Assembly: GCA_945861435.1 (NCBI GenBank)
Contig: CAMAUX010000005.1
Location: 78,024-142,023 of the forward strand
Direction: 5' to 3'
Source of the DNA: Chthoniobacter flavus
Lineage (GTDB): Bacteria > Verrucomicrobiota > Verrucomicrobiia > Chthoniobacterales > Chthoniobacteraceae
DNA length: 64,000 nucleotides
In this document: positions 7,885 through 16,619 of the stretch, piece after piece
How the letters are laid out: the number at the start of each line of letters is the position of its first letter
Position numbering within the stretch: the first letter of the stretch is position 1
The notes under the pieces: model-generated
What the model was told of the DNA's origin: nothing
What the model saw: only the letters and a program-made list of their open reading frames with translations
Database searches by the model: none
Translations under genes and position numbers: made by a program

Positions 7885-10545
7885 ATGAAAATCCTCATCG
7901 CTGATGACGAAGCCGCATGGCTCGAGGCCCTCCACGCCTTCCTCTCACAAGAACTCCCGGGACACCAGATTCTCGCCGTACCTAGCGGCCCGGCCGCACT
8001 CCAGTCCATTGAGAACCATGCAGGTGTGGACCTTCTCATCACCGACGTCGTCATGGATCCCATGGACGGCTTCACCCTCGCAAACACCGTCCAGACCACG
8101 CATCCCCAAACACAGGTCCTTTTCATTAGCGGATACGACCTCAGCGAACACGGCACCTCCCTCGCTGGCCGCCCACTCCTGACAAAGCCATTCCAATTCG
8201 AGGATTTTCAGCAGGCCATCGAACGTCAAATCCCTGGCATCTTCAGCTCTGCCACGCCTCAAGCACAAAGTCCTGAGCCTGTCGCAGCCGCAACTCCCGC
8301 AGCAACGCCCGTCGCAGTCGCAGCCGCAACTCCCACAGCAACGCCCGTTGCAGTCGCAGCCGCAGCCCCCGCTGCAAAGCCCGTCGCAGTCGCAGCCGCA
8401 ACTCCCACAGCAACGCCCGTTGCAGTCGCAGCCGCAACTCCCACAGCAACGCCCGTTGCAGTCGCAGCCGCAGCCCCCGCTGCAAAGCCCGTTGCAGTCG
8501 CAGCCGCAGCTCCCGCAGCAACGCCCGTTGCAGTCGCAGCCGCAACTCCCACAGCAACGCCCGTTGCAGTCGCAGCCGCAGCCCCCGCTGCAAAGCCCGT
8601 CGCAATCGCAGCCGCAGCCCCCGCTGCAAAGCCCGTCGCAGTCGCAGCCGCAACTCCCGCAGCAAAGCCCGTTGCAGTCGCAGCCGCCGCTCCCGCAGCA
8701 AAGCCCGTTGCAGTCGCAGCCGCCGCTCCCGCAGCAAAGCCCGTTGCAGTCGCAGCCGCAGCTCCCGCAGCAAAGCCCGTTGCAGTCGCAGCCGCAGCTC
8801 CCGCAGCAAAGCCCGTTGCAGCCTCAGCCGCAGCTCCCGCAGCAAAACCCGTCGCAGTCGCAGCCGCAACTCCCGCAGCAAAGCCCGCCGCAGTCGCAGC
8901 CGCAAAGCCAGCCGCAAAGCCAGCCGCCCCTCTACCACAGCTCTCCACCGACGGCACGGAGCGCATCAACTCCACGTTCGGCGGATTCCAAATCAACACC
9001 CTGCTCGCGCCCGAACGCTGGGGACATGTTTACAAAGCGATCCAGATCTCCATCAACAGGCCCGTCGCGCTTTGCATCCTCGATGCAAAGCTGGCCGAGG
9101 ATTCCGCCCAAAAGGCACGCTTCATCGCCCAAGCCCGCGCGAAAGCCAACGTCCAGCATCCGGCGGTGCTTGCCGTTTACGAAGCCGGCGAGGTCGATGG
9201 CCAGCACTTCTGCGCGCACGAGTTCATCGAACACCAGACGCTGGCGGAATGCGCACGCTCCGGCCGGCGCCTGAGCGAGGCCGCAGCCCTCAAGGTCCTC
9301 CGCTCGGTGGCGGAAGGCATGGCCTATCTTCAAGACCACAACATCGTCCATGCGCCCCTCGCCGCTGGCAGCGTCCTGCTCGGCTCCGATGGTCAACCCC
9401 GCCTCGCAAACCTCGCCACGGACATCGCGGAGGACAAACGCACGCCCGCCCAGGAAATCCAACTCCTCGGCCAGATCATCTCGGGCATCCTCGAACCTGC
9501 CGCGAGCGCTGCCGCCGGGTTGCGCGCCCTGCTCGGACGCATCAGCAAGCCCGGCGCAGCCGGCATCCCCGCATGGGCGGCCCTCATACAGGCACTCAAA
9601 GCCCGCGAACCCAAGATCGTCCCCAAGAACGCGGCGGAGATGAGCGCTCAGGAGACCTCCACCATCGAACACCAGGCTAAACTGGCGAAGCAACAACGTC
9701 GCTCCTTCCTGATCAGCATTGGAACGGTGGCCGCCATGTCCCTCGCCACCATTGGCGCCGGATTGAAGTTCTTCGTCTTCAAGGGCGGAGACGAGCAACT
9801 GGACGGAGACCAAATCGAAATCCCCGCCGGCACCTACATCATCGGCGACAAGCAAAAGCACAAACTCGGCAACCCCTTCTGGATCGACAAATACGAGGTC
9901 ACCATCGGCCAGTACGCAAAGTTCCTCGATTACCTCGAAAAAAACCCCACGGCCGACGCCGACCTCAACCACCCGCGCCAACCGCGCAGCCTCAGTCACG
10001 AACCAAAGGACTGGAGCCTCTACTACAAACGCGCCGCCAGAAAACTCCCCGTCCACGGCGTCCCCTCATCCCTCAACTCCCCCATGCTCATGGTCACTTG
10101 GTGGGACGCCTACGCCTACGCCAAGTGGAAGGGGCGCGAACTTCCAACCGCTGAAGAATGGGAAATCGCAGGCCGCGGCGCCGAAGGTTACATCTACCCG
10201 TGGGGCAACGAATGGGAGGAGGACAATGCCAACACCAACGCGGACTACAACGCTCGCGACCCGGCAGCAAAGGCAACGGTCGACGGCTTCAACTTCTGGG
10301 GCGATGTGAACCGCATGAAATCCGACAGCAGCCCCTTCGGCGTCATCGGCCTTGCTGGCAACGTCAGCGAATGGGTCGCATGGCCCCAGGACGCCAGCGC
10401 ACCCCTCCTCAAGGGCGGCAACTTCCAGGCAGACAAAAACGCCGCGCGCCTCGACAAGCAGATCGCCGACCGCAAAGCAGACGACGCTCAGGAATTCATC
10501 GGCTTCCGCACCATCTCCCGCACTCCGCCGGCCGCTGATAAATGA
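7885..10545 (+). CDS. Receiver - Ala/Pro repeat - pseudokinase - TM - sulfatase-modifying-factor fusion
   Basis: An 886-residue multidomain protein. Residues 1-118 are a receiver domain with D7/D8, phospho-acceptor D54 and LLTKPF. Residues 132-346 are about seventeen 12-residue VAVAAAxPxAxP repeats. Residues 361-560 have the layout of a Hanks-type kinase but lack its catalytic residues: the VAIK position reads VALCIL, the HRDLKxxN loop reads HAPLAAGSVLL, and no DFG is visible. A transmembrane segment lies at about 605-628. Residues 636-886 form an FGE/SUMF1 domain (FWIDKYEVTIGQYAKF, PTAEEWEIAGRG, GLAGNVSEWV, GFRTIS). The likely topology is cytosolic receiver and pseudokinase with an external FGE-fold domain. 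It overlaps the next gene by ATGA. Confidence 0.85.
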   Translation: MKILIADDEAAWLEALHAFLSQELPGHQILAVPSGPAALQSIENHAGVDLLITDVVMDPMDGFTLANTVQTTHPQTQVLFISGYDLSEHGTSLAGRPLLTKPFQFEDFQQAIERQIPGIFSSATPQAQSPEPVAAATPAATPVAVAAATPTATPVAVAAAAPAAKPVAVAAATPTATPVAVAAATPTATPVAVAAAAPAAKPVAVAAAAPAATPVAVAAATPTATPVAVAAAAPAAKPVAIAAAAPAAKPVAVAAATPAAKPVAVAAAAPAAKPVAVAAAAPAAKPVAVAAAAPAAKPVAVAAAAPAAKPVAASAAAPAAKPVAVAAATPAAKPAAVAAAKPAAKPAAPLPQLSTDGTERINSTFGGFQINTLLAPERWGHVYKAIQISINRPVALCILDAKLAEDSAQKARFIAQARAKANVQHPAVLAVYEAGEVDGQHFCAHEFIEHQTLAECARSGRRLSEAAALKVLRSVAEGMAYLQDHNIVHAPLAAGSVLLGSDGQPRLANLATDIAEDKRTPAQEIQLLGQIISGILEPAASAAAGLRALLGRISKPGAAGIPAWAALIQALKAREPKIVPKNAAEMSAQETSTIEHQAKLAKQQRRSFLISIGTVAAMSLATIGAGLKFFVFKGGDEQLDGDQIEIPAGTYIIGDKQKHKLGNPFWIDKYEVTIGQYAKFLDYLEKNPTADADLNHPRQPRSLSHEPKDWSLYYKRAARKLPVHGVPSSLNSPMLMVTWWDAYAYAKWKGRELPTAEEWEIAGRGAEGYIYPWGNEWEEDNANTNADYNARDPAAKATVDGFNFWGDVNRMKSDSSPFGVIGLAGNVSEWVAWPQDASAPLLKGGNFQADKNAARLDKQIADRKADDAQEFIGFRTISRTPPAADK
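8277..8930 (+). repeat. 36-bp in-frame coding repeats (about 17 units)
   Basis: Tandem 36-bp units encode VAVAAAxPxAxP, with two main versions (TPTATP and APAAKP) interspersed. A partial unit opens the run and an AAKPAAP-rich decay ends it. Near-identical units at the DNA level imply recent expansion by slippage or unequal recombination. The product would be an extended Ala/Pro/Lys linker between the receiver and the kinase-like domain. Confidence 0.9.
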
Positions 10546-11450
10546 CCACACTCCACCGCATCCTCCTCACCCTCGTCCTCAGCTGCGCCGCGTTGGTGGA
10601 CGCTAGCGGCCAGATCTCCGTCGACCTGCACTTCAATCGCACAGGCTTCCTGCGCTACGAACCCATACTCGCCACCATCGGAATCACCAACCTCTCCGGA
10701 CGCGATATCGTGCTCGAAGACGGCTCCTCCCAGTGGTTCGGGTTCGAGATCAACGAGCAGTCAGGCAGCCTCGCCGTCGGCCCCCGCAACCCCTTCTACA
10801 AACTCGAACCCCTCGAGATCAAAGCGGGCGCTTCCTTGAAGCGAACAGTCAATCTCAACACCCTCTTCCCCATCAACGAACTGGGCCGCTACCGCGTCAA
10901 GGGCGTCATCTATTTCAAGGAATTGGACCGCTACTTCGGCTCCAAGCCCGCCTTCCTCGACATCTTCGACGGCCAGGTCATGTGGCGCCAGAACGTCGGC
11001 GTCCCTCCCGGCCAGCCCAACGCAGGCGACACCCACTCCCTTTCCATTCTCACCAGCCGCATGGGCGAACACCAGTACACCTACGCCCGTGTCGAGGACC
11101 CACGCAGCGGCTTCGTCTTCTGCACCTACCGTCTCGGACAGCTGATCCACGATCAACCCCCACAAATGCAGGTCGACGCCGCAAACAACCTCTTCGTCCT
11201 CCAGTTCACAACCCCGCGCGCCTATCTCCTCTCCAAAATCAGCCCAAACGGCGAGTTCCTCGGCCAAACCAACTACACCTCCTCAAAGTCCAGACCCTAC
11301 CTGCGCCGCCTCCCCTCCGGCGAACTCCAGATCGTCGGCGGCATCCGACAAGCTCCCACCACCCCAGACGCCATACCCACAGAAATGATCGTCCCCAAAA
11401 TCTCCGACCGCCCTCCAGGCCTCCCCCCCGCCCCAGCCTCCAATCCCTAA
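10542..11450 (+). CDS. Exported protein of unknown function, coupled to the pseudokinase gene
   Basis: A 302-residue protein with a signal peptide (cleavage near DASGQ, residues 22-25). It starts at an ATG overlapping the upstream stop by 4 nt, so it should be made together with the pseudokinase-FGE protein. Residues 25-125 look like a beta-sandwich (LHFNRTGFLRYEPILATIGI, NLSGRDIVLEDGSSQWFGF) resembling the Ig-like N-terminal domains of exported Verrucomicrobia/Planctomycetes proteins. The rest is beta-rich and could form a propeller blade or lectin-like region, ending in a Pro-rich tail. No catalytic motif is evident. Confidence 0.7.
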   Translation: MTTLHRILLTLVLSCAALVDASGQISVDLHFNRTGFLRYEPILATIGITNLSGRDIVLEDGSSQWFGFEINEQSGSLAVGPRNPFYKLEPLEIKAGASLKRTVNLNTLFPINELGRYRVKGVIYFKELDRYFGSKPAFLDIFDGQVMWRQNVGVPPGQPNAGDTHSLSILTSRMGEHQYTYARVEDPRSGFVFCTYRLGQLIHDQPPQMQVDAANNLFVLQFTTPRAYLLSKISPNGEFLGQTNYTSSKSRPYLRRLPSGELQIVGGIRQAPTTPDAIPTEMIVPKISDRPPGLPPAPASNP

Positions 11451-11466
11451 GCCGCCCCCCGGCTCC

Positions 11467-12885
11467 TCACGCGGACGCCGGCAACGTCTTCAAATCCGCG
11501 CGCCGCGCCTCGTAGCTCTCCGCGTATCCAAGAACCGCCGCATCCGGCTCCCTCCCCTGCGCCACGCAGTATTCGCCGTACACGTCCGGCCACCAGTTCC
11601 GGTGCGTGGTCAGCCCCTGCTCCCGCCAGTCCCGCCATCCCACCACCACCTTCGACCAGCATCGGTCCCCCCATTCCACCGCCTCCTTGGGATTCTCAAA
11701 CTGCGAGACGTACCAGTCCCGCCCCACCCGCGCGTGGAGCACCTCGTCCGCCCAGTCGTAGTCCTGAAACAACGTCGATAGCGCACTCCCAGCCGCCTGC
11801 GCCACCTCCCATTCAAAGCGTTTCCCCGTCTTGGGCATCAACCCCTGCTCGATGAAATACAGCACCCCGTGCCGCTCCTTCGCGCTCAGCTGCGTATTCA
11901 GCCCCAGCGACCACGTGAAGTTCACCATCGCCCTCGTCCAGTCCACCCCAAGACTCACAAACCCCACCTCCCCCATCATCGCATGCCGCGCCTCGTCCCA
12001 TAGCTGCCGCGTCATGTCCCGGTAATACCCCCACGGCTTCCCCTTCGTCTCCGAAACAATCGACGCCATCATCTCCGGCACGTCGATCTCCCGCAGCCGC
12101 TTGAAGTACATCATCAGCACCTTCGCATCCGCAGGGCGCTCCGCATCGTACAAGAACGCCTCCGCGTTCACCCCCATGTTGTACGGATCCGGAAACCGCG
12201 CGTCCCTCCGCGGCACACCGTCATACTCAAACGCCTTCCCCGAATAAAACCGCTCAACCACCGGCCCCCGTTCCGCCGTTCCATCCAGCCCACCCGCTCC
12301 GCGCAGCGCCCCCTCGAGCACCGCCAGCCATCCAGCCGCCGCCGCCCGTGCCGCGTCATCCACCATCCTCACCACCGCCACCGCCCCGTAAGCCTCCATC
12401 TCCCCGAGCTCAAGAAGCGCAAACTTGCACAGCCGCACCGACGGCGCATCCGCCAGCGGATTCGTCTCCGCCATGTGACGCCGCATCCCCGCAATCAACG
12501 CGGGCACAGCGTACTCGTACAACCCCATCAACAACTCTCCCGTCGTCGGCGCCGCCAGCACCTCGTCAAAGAACATCCCCAGCTGCGCATCCGGCACCAG
12601 ATCCAAGCCCAACGGCGGCTCCCGCATCTCCCCAACCCGCTGGCGCAGCACAGCCACATGCTCCGCACACCAGTGTGCATGCAGCGAAAACGCCATCTTC
12701 AACTCGTACACAGGCTCCGCCGCCAGCCGCGCCAGCAGCACCTCGTGCATCCGCCGCAGCCCGTAATGATACCGCTTCAACCGCCCCACGCACTCCCCCA
12801 CCGAGAGCCCCGGCTTCATTGCATCGGCAAAACCCGCCAGCCCGGCCAGCGGCGGAAGATCGTGAAGCGGACGGTATTCCTTCAT
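11467..12885 (-). CDS. Ferritin-like (DEARH-containing) protein of unknown function
   Basis: A 472-residue, mostly helical cytosolic protein with no signal peptide. A DEARHAMMGE segment near residues 296-305 matches the E/D-x-x-R-H metal-binding helix of ferritin-like di-iron proteins. Earlier helices offer partner ligands (HAHWCAEHVAVL near 70, LLELGEMEAYGA near 155). No substrate can be named. It starts at ATG 12885 and diverges from the AraC-type regulator, with only 29 bp between the annotated starts, so that regulator probably controls it. Arg/Trp-rich motifs toward the C-terminus may contribute to a pocket. Confidence 0.65.
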   Translation of the reverse strand: MKEYRPLHDLPPLAGLAGFADAMKPGLSVGECVGRLKRYHYGLRRMHEVLLARLAAEPVYELKMAFSLHAHWCAEHVAVLRQRVGEMREPPLGLDLVPDAQLGMFFDEVLAAPTTGELLMGLYEYAVPALIAGMRRHMAETNPLADAPSVRLCKFALLELGEMEAYGAVAVVRMVDDAARAAAAGWLAVLEGALRGAGGLDGTAERGPVVERFYSGKAFEYDGVPRRDARFPDPYNMGVNAEAFLYDAERPADAKVLMMYFKRLREIDVPEMMASIVSETKGKPWGYYRDMTRQLWDEARHAMMGEVGFVSLGVDWTRAMVNFTWSLGLNTQLSAKERHGVLYFIEQGLMPKTGKRFEWEVAQAAGSALSTLFQDYDWADEVLHARVGRDWYVSQFENPKEAVEWGDRCWSKVVVGWRDWREQGLTTHRNWWPDVYGEYCVAQGREPDAAVLGYAESYEARRADLKTLPASA

Positions 12886-12914
12886 TCACCCCACCCTGCA
12901 TCCGCCCGGCCCGA

Positions 12915-13874
12915 ATGTCCCCGCCCGCATTGACCTTTTTTGATACTTTATTGACTATCCTCGGCGTGAACAAGGACGCCCCACGCAGACCCGCCTTCGA
13001 AAAAGTTCACCCAGACCAGACCCACTCCTTCGTCTGCCGTTCCGTCGTCGGCTCCCGCTTCAACGCTCCCTACCACTACCACCCAGAAGTCGAACTCACC
13101 CTCATCACCCACAGCCATGGCCACCGATTCATCGGCTCCCATGCAGGCCCATTCAAGCCCGGCGACCTCGTCCTCGTCGGCGCTCTCCTCCCCCACGTCT
13201 GGCTCAACCCCCCGGGCTGCCGCCGCGCCGAAGCCATCGTCCTCCAGTTCGACCCCAAACTCGGCGGCGACCCCTTCTGGAACCTGCCGGAACTCCACCC
13301 CGTAAACCGCCTCCTCGCACGTGCCGGCCACGGCCTCGTCTTCACTGGAAAAACCCGCAATAAAGTATCGGACATCCTCGGCTCACTGCTCTCCACACAA
13401 GGCCCCGGCCGCCTCCTGCTCCTCCTCGAAATCCTTTCCCTCCTCGCCGCCGCCCGCCCCGCATCCATCCTCTCCACCGGATCCCCCCATCCCGCTTCCC
13501 CCACGCAGCCTCATTCCGACACGGAAACCCGCATCGACCGTGTCTACAGGCACCTCGCCGCACACTTCCACGAGCCTATCGCGCAACCCGCCATCGCGCG
13601 CAATGCAGGCCTCAGCCCTGCAGCCTTCAGCAGATTCTTCCATCGCGTCACGGGGCGCACCTTCTCCAGCGTGCTCATCGACATGCGGCTCGGCGAAGCC
13701 TGCAGGCTCCTTCAGGAAACCGATCTCCCCATCACCGACATCTGCCACAGGGCGGGCTTTCAGAACCTCTCCAACTTCAACCGCCAGTTCCTCGCCCGCT
13801 TCCACCTTCCTCCCCGTGCATGGCGCTCTCGGTTCGCTCCGGAAAGTTTGCGCACAGCCCCCGCTTCCGCCTAA
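12915..13874 (+). CDS. AraC-family transcriptional regulator
   Basis: A 319-residue regulator. Residues 20-110 form a cupin sensor domain (PYHYHPEVELTLI, HRFIGSHAGPFKPGDLVLVG). Residues 210-310 form the double helix-turn-helix DNA-binding domain (RIDRVYRHLAAHF, NAGLSPAAFSRFFHRVTGRTF, ITDICHRAGFQNLSNFNRQF). ATG 12915 is annotated, but GTG 12966 is a real alternative. The AT-rich stretch 12930-12960, with TTGACC and TTGACT, looks more like promoter than coding sequence in this GC-rich DNA, and the cupin starts only after residue 17. Divergence from the ferritin-like gene makes that gene the obvious target. The effector is unknown; sugars are the commonest for this subgroup. Confidence 0.88.
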   Translation: MSPPALTFFDTLLTILGVNKDAPRRPAFEKVHPDQTHSFVCRSVVGSRFNAPYHYHPEVELTLITHSHGHRFIGSHAGPFKPGDLVLVGALLPHVWLNPPGCRRAEAIVLQFDPKLGGDPFWNLPELHPVNRLLARAGHGLVFTGKTRNKVSDILGSLLSTQGPGRLLLLLEILSLLAAARPASILSTGSPHPASPTQPHSDTETRIDRVYRHLAAHFHEPIAQPAIARNAGLSPAAFSRFFHRVTGRTFSSVLIDMRLGEACRLLQETDLPITDICHRAGFQNLSNFNRQFLARFHLPPRAWRSRFAPESLRTAPASA

Positions 13875-13932
13875 CTTTCCGCCTCCCCTGCGGGTGGTCC
13901 CCCTGCCCACTCCGCCTCCACCCCTTCCCGCC

Positions 13933-16542
13933 ATGAAATCCGCACGCGCACTGTGCAGACCGGCCCTTGTTGCCGCACTGCTTCTCTCGCCCCTCGCAGC
14001 TTCCGCAAAGCCCGAAGCCTTCGAAGTCACCGCCGACACCGTCTCGCTCCTGCCCCTGGGACGCGAGGCCGACGGCATCATCGGCGATTTCGTCCTGCGC
14101 AACGACCTCGTCGAAGCCGTCATCAGCGCCAATCTCCCCAACCGCCGCGCCAACATGTCCACCTTCTACGGACCGGACGGCATCACCCCGGGCTGTCTCT
14201 ACGACCTCTCTCTGCGCGGAGCTCACAACGACCAGATCACCATCTTCTGCCCCGCCCAGCAGCAGGGCCGCGTCTCCTGGGTGCGGATCCTCACAGAACC
14301 GCGGGATAACGGCCGCCCCGAAGCCGCCGTCGAATGTGTCACCACCGCCGAAGCTGGAGACGGCATCGCGCGCCGACACGTCTACCGACTCCAGGACGGA
14401 TGGCCCGGCCTCCGCATCACCACCACTCTCACCAACGCCACCTCCAAACCCCGCAAAATCCCCGCGCAGGATCGCTGGACCAACTTCCTCCAAACAGGCT
14501 TCGCTCCCGGCGGCATCCTCTGGGCCAACTCCGTCGACCCCGCCGACCACTGCGGCTACGCCGTCGGCCCGCTCGAGGATCCCTCCAACGCCCTCTCACT
14601 TCCACCACTCGAAATCCCGCCCGGCGCCTCCCTCACCTTCACCCGCTTCCTCGCCGTCGGCACCTCGCCCGCCGCAGCCGTGGGCGCAGTCGCTTCCCAA
14701 CAAGGAATCACCTCCAGCCTCACAGGCTCCATCACAGGGCCCGATGGCGCACCCGTTGCCGACGCATCCCTCTGGCTGCGCCCGCTCTTCAAGATCGACG
14801 TCCCTCACCACACGCCGCCCAAGACCGGAGCCACCCTGCCAGACTCCAACGGCCGTCTCTCCGCCATCGCCACACCGGACGCCTCCGGTCGCTTCGACTT
14901 CGCCCTGCCTCCCGGCCGCTACCGCGCCACCGTCACCGCCCCCGGCAGACCGAACGCTGAATCCGAAATCCAGATCTCCTCCGGGAGCGCCACCAGAGCC
15001 GACTTCCACCTCGACCCCGCAAGCCGGATCACACTCGACATCCGCGACGAAGCCGGCGCGCCCATCCCCTGCAAGGCCCAGTTCCTCGCGCTCGACGGCA
15101 CCGAACCCGTCCGCCTCGGCCCAGACCAGCGCGCACACGGCTGCCGCGACCAGTACCACAGCGAAAACGGCCAGTTCACCGTCGGCCTCCCCGCCGGCCG
15201 CTACCGGGTCGTCGTCACCCGCGGCATCGAATACAACCACCTCGAACGCGAAGTCGAAATCGCCCCGGGTGCAAACGTCCCATTCACGGGCACGCTCAAG
15301 CGCCTCGTCGACACCCGCGGCTGGGTCAGCGCCGATTACCACAACCACTCCACTCCCAGCGGGGACAACATCTGCGGCACCCCGGACCGCCTCATCAATC
15401 TCGCCGCAGAACACGTCGAGTTCGCCCCCACCACCGAACACAACCGCCTCTTCGACTGGCGCCCGGAGATCAACCGACTCGGCCTCGCCCCCTTCCTCCA
15501 AACCGTCAGCGGCATGGAACTCACAGGCCAGAAAGCGCACCTCAACGCCTTCCCTTTCGAACCCGTCCCCTTCACCCAGAACAACGGTGCACCCACATGG
15601 GATCCCGACCCGCGCATCACCGCTCTCACCCTGCGCGAATGGCAGAAGGTCGAAGCCGACCGCTGGATCCAGATCAACCACCCGGACCTCTTCGCGAACT
15701 TCTTTGAGGACCGCTCCACAGGCCAGCAGGAACGCGGCTTCGCGGGCCTCGTCTCCCTCATCGACGGTTACGAAACCCAGAATAGCGACCCCTCCCGCCT
15801 CCTCTCCGGCCTCCCCTTCTCCATCGGCCGCAGCAAGGAAGGCACCGAGCAGCTCACATGGAGCCGCGAATTCCTCTGGCTCCAAATGCTCAACCAAGGC
15901 CGCCGCACCGCCGCCGTCGCCGTCTGCGATGCACACGCCGTCTTCGGCAACGGCGTCGGCGGCTGGCGCATGTACCTCCCCTCCGCCTCCGACAACCCCG
16001 CTCAAATCGACTGGCGCGAAAATATCCGCGCCGCCAAGGCCGGCCGCTCCTACCTCACCACCGGCCCCTTCCTCCAAGCCCGCACCGCCGACGGCATTGA
16101 ACCCGGCGGCACCGCCCGCCCATCCAAGGGCCTCGTCACCCTCCACGTCAGCGTCCAATGCACCGACTGGATCGCCATCGACCGCGTCCAAGTCCTCGTC
16201 AACGGACGCACCCCGCCCGAGCTCAACTTCACCCGCGCCTCTCATCCGCAGCTCTTCAAGGAGGGCGTGCTCCGATTCCAACACACCATCCCCGTGAAAC
16301 TCACGGCCGACGCCCACCTCATCGTCGCCGTCAGCGGCGACAACGACAGCCTCAAGACCTGCTACGGCTCCAGCGACCAGTCCAAGCTCAAGCCCTTCGC
16401 CTACCACAACCCCATCCTCGTCGATATCGACGGCAACGGCTTCACCCCCAACGGCGATGATCTCGGCTTCCCTGTCACCGGCAAGCGCATCACCCTCGAT
16501 GCCGCAAAAGCCTTCCTCGAAGCCCGCAAACAGAATCACTGA
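13933..16542 (+). CDS. Exported CehA/McbA-type (PHP-fold) metallohydrolase with carboxypeptidase-regulatory-like domains
   Basis: An 869-residue protein with a signal peptide (cleavage after LAASA, residue 25). The N-terminal half contains beta-rich domains, including two carboxypeptidase-regulatory-like folds (SLTGSITGPDGAPVADASLW near 270, LPPGRYRATVTAPGR near 325). From about residue 465 comes a PHP-like metal site: VSADYHNHSTPSGDN (H-x-H), then APTTEHNRLFDW, and later INHPDL and CDAHAVFGNG. This order matches the CehA/McbA family of carbamate and phosphoester hydrolases. The substrate is unknown. The ATG at 13933 is fixed by the signal peptide. Confidence 0.8.
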   Translation: MKSARALCRPALVAALLLSPLAASAKPEAFEVTADTVSLLPLGREADGIIGDFVLRNDLVEAVISANLPNRRANMSTFYGPDGITPGCLYDLSLRGAHNDQITIFCPAQQQGRVSWVRILTEPRDNGRPEAAVECVTTAEAGDGIARRHVYRLQDGWPGLRITTTLTNATSKPRKIPAQDRWTNFLQTGFAPGGILWANSVDPADHCGYAVGPLEDPSNALSLPPLEIPPGASLTFTRFLAVGTSPAAAVGAVASQQGITSSLTGSITGPDGAPVADASLWLRPLFKIDVPHHTPPKTGATLPDSNGRLSAIATPDASGRFDFALPPGRYRATVTAPGRPNAESEIQISSGSATRADFHLDPASRITLDIRDEAGAPIPCKAQFLALDGTEPVRLGPDQRAHGCRDQYHSENGQFTVGLPAGRYRVVVTRGIEYNHLEREVEIAPGANVPFTGTLKRLVDTRGWVSADYHNHSTPSGDNICGTPDRLINLAAEHVEFAPTTEHNRLFDWRPEINRLGLAPFLQTVSGMELTGQKAHLNAFPFEPVPFTQNNGAPTWDPDPRITALTLREWQKVEADRWIQINHPDLFANFFEDRSTGQQERGFAGLVSLIDGYETQNSDPSRLLSGLPFSIGRSKEGTEQLTWSREFLWLQMLNQGRRTAAVAVCDAHAVFGNGVGGWRMYLPSASDNPAQIDWRENIRAAKAGRSYLTTGPFLQARTADGIEPGGTARPSKGLVTLHVSVQCTDWIAIDRVQVLVNGRTPPELNFTRASHPQLFKEGVLRFQHTIPVKLTADAHLIVAVSGDNDSLKTCYGSSDQSKLKPFAYHNPILVDIDGNGFTPNGDDLGFPVTGKRITLDAAKAFLEARKQNH

Positions 16543-16619
16543 TCCCTCGACACAAGCCACTCCCCAAGCGCCCAACACCCTCCCAGCGCTCATACTCATC
16601 CCCAAAACCATTCACCGCC

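Noticed and set aside
8243..9274. Long antisense and plus-1 frames over the Ala/Pro repeat region
   Set aside because: Poly-Arg/Leu and poly-Gln/Pro peptides are shadows of the GC-rich repeat codons of the real gene.
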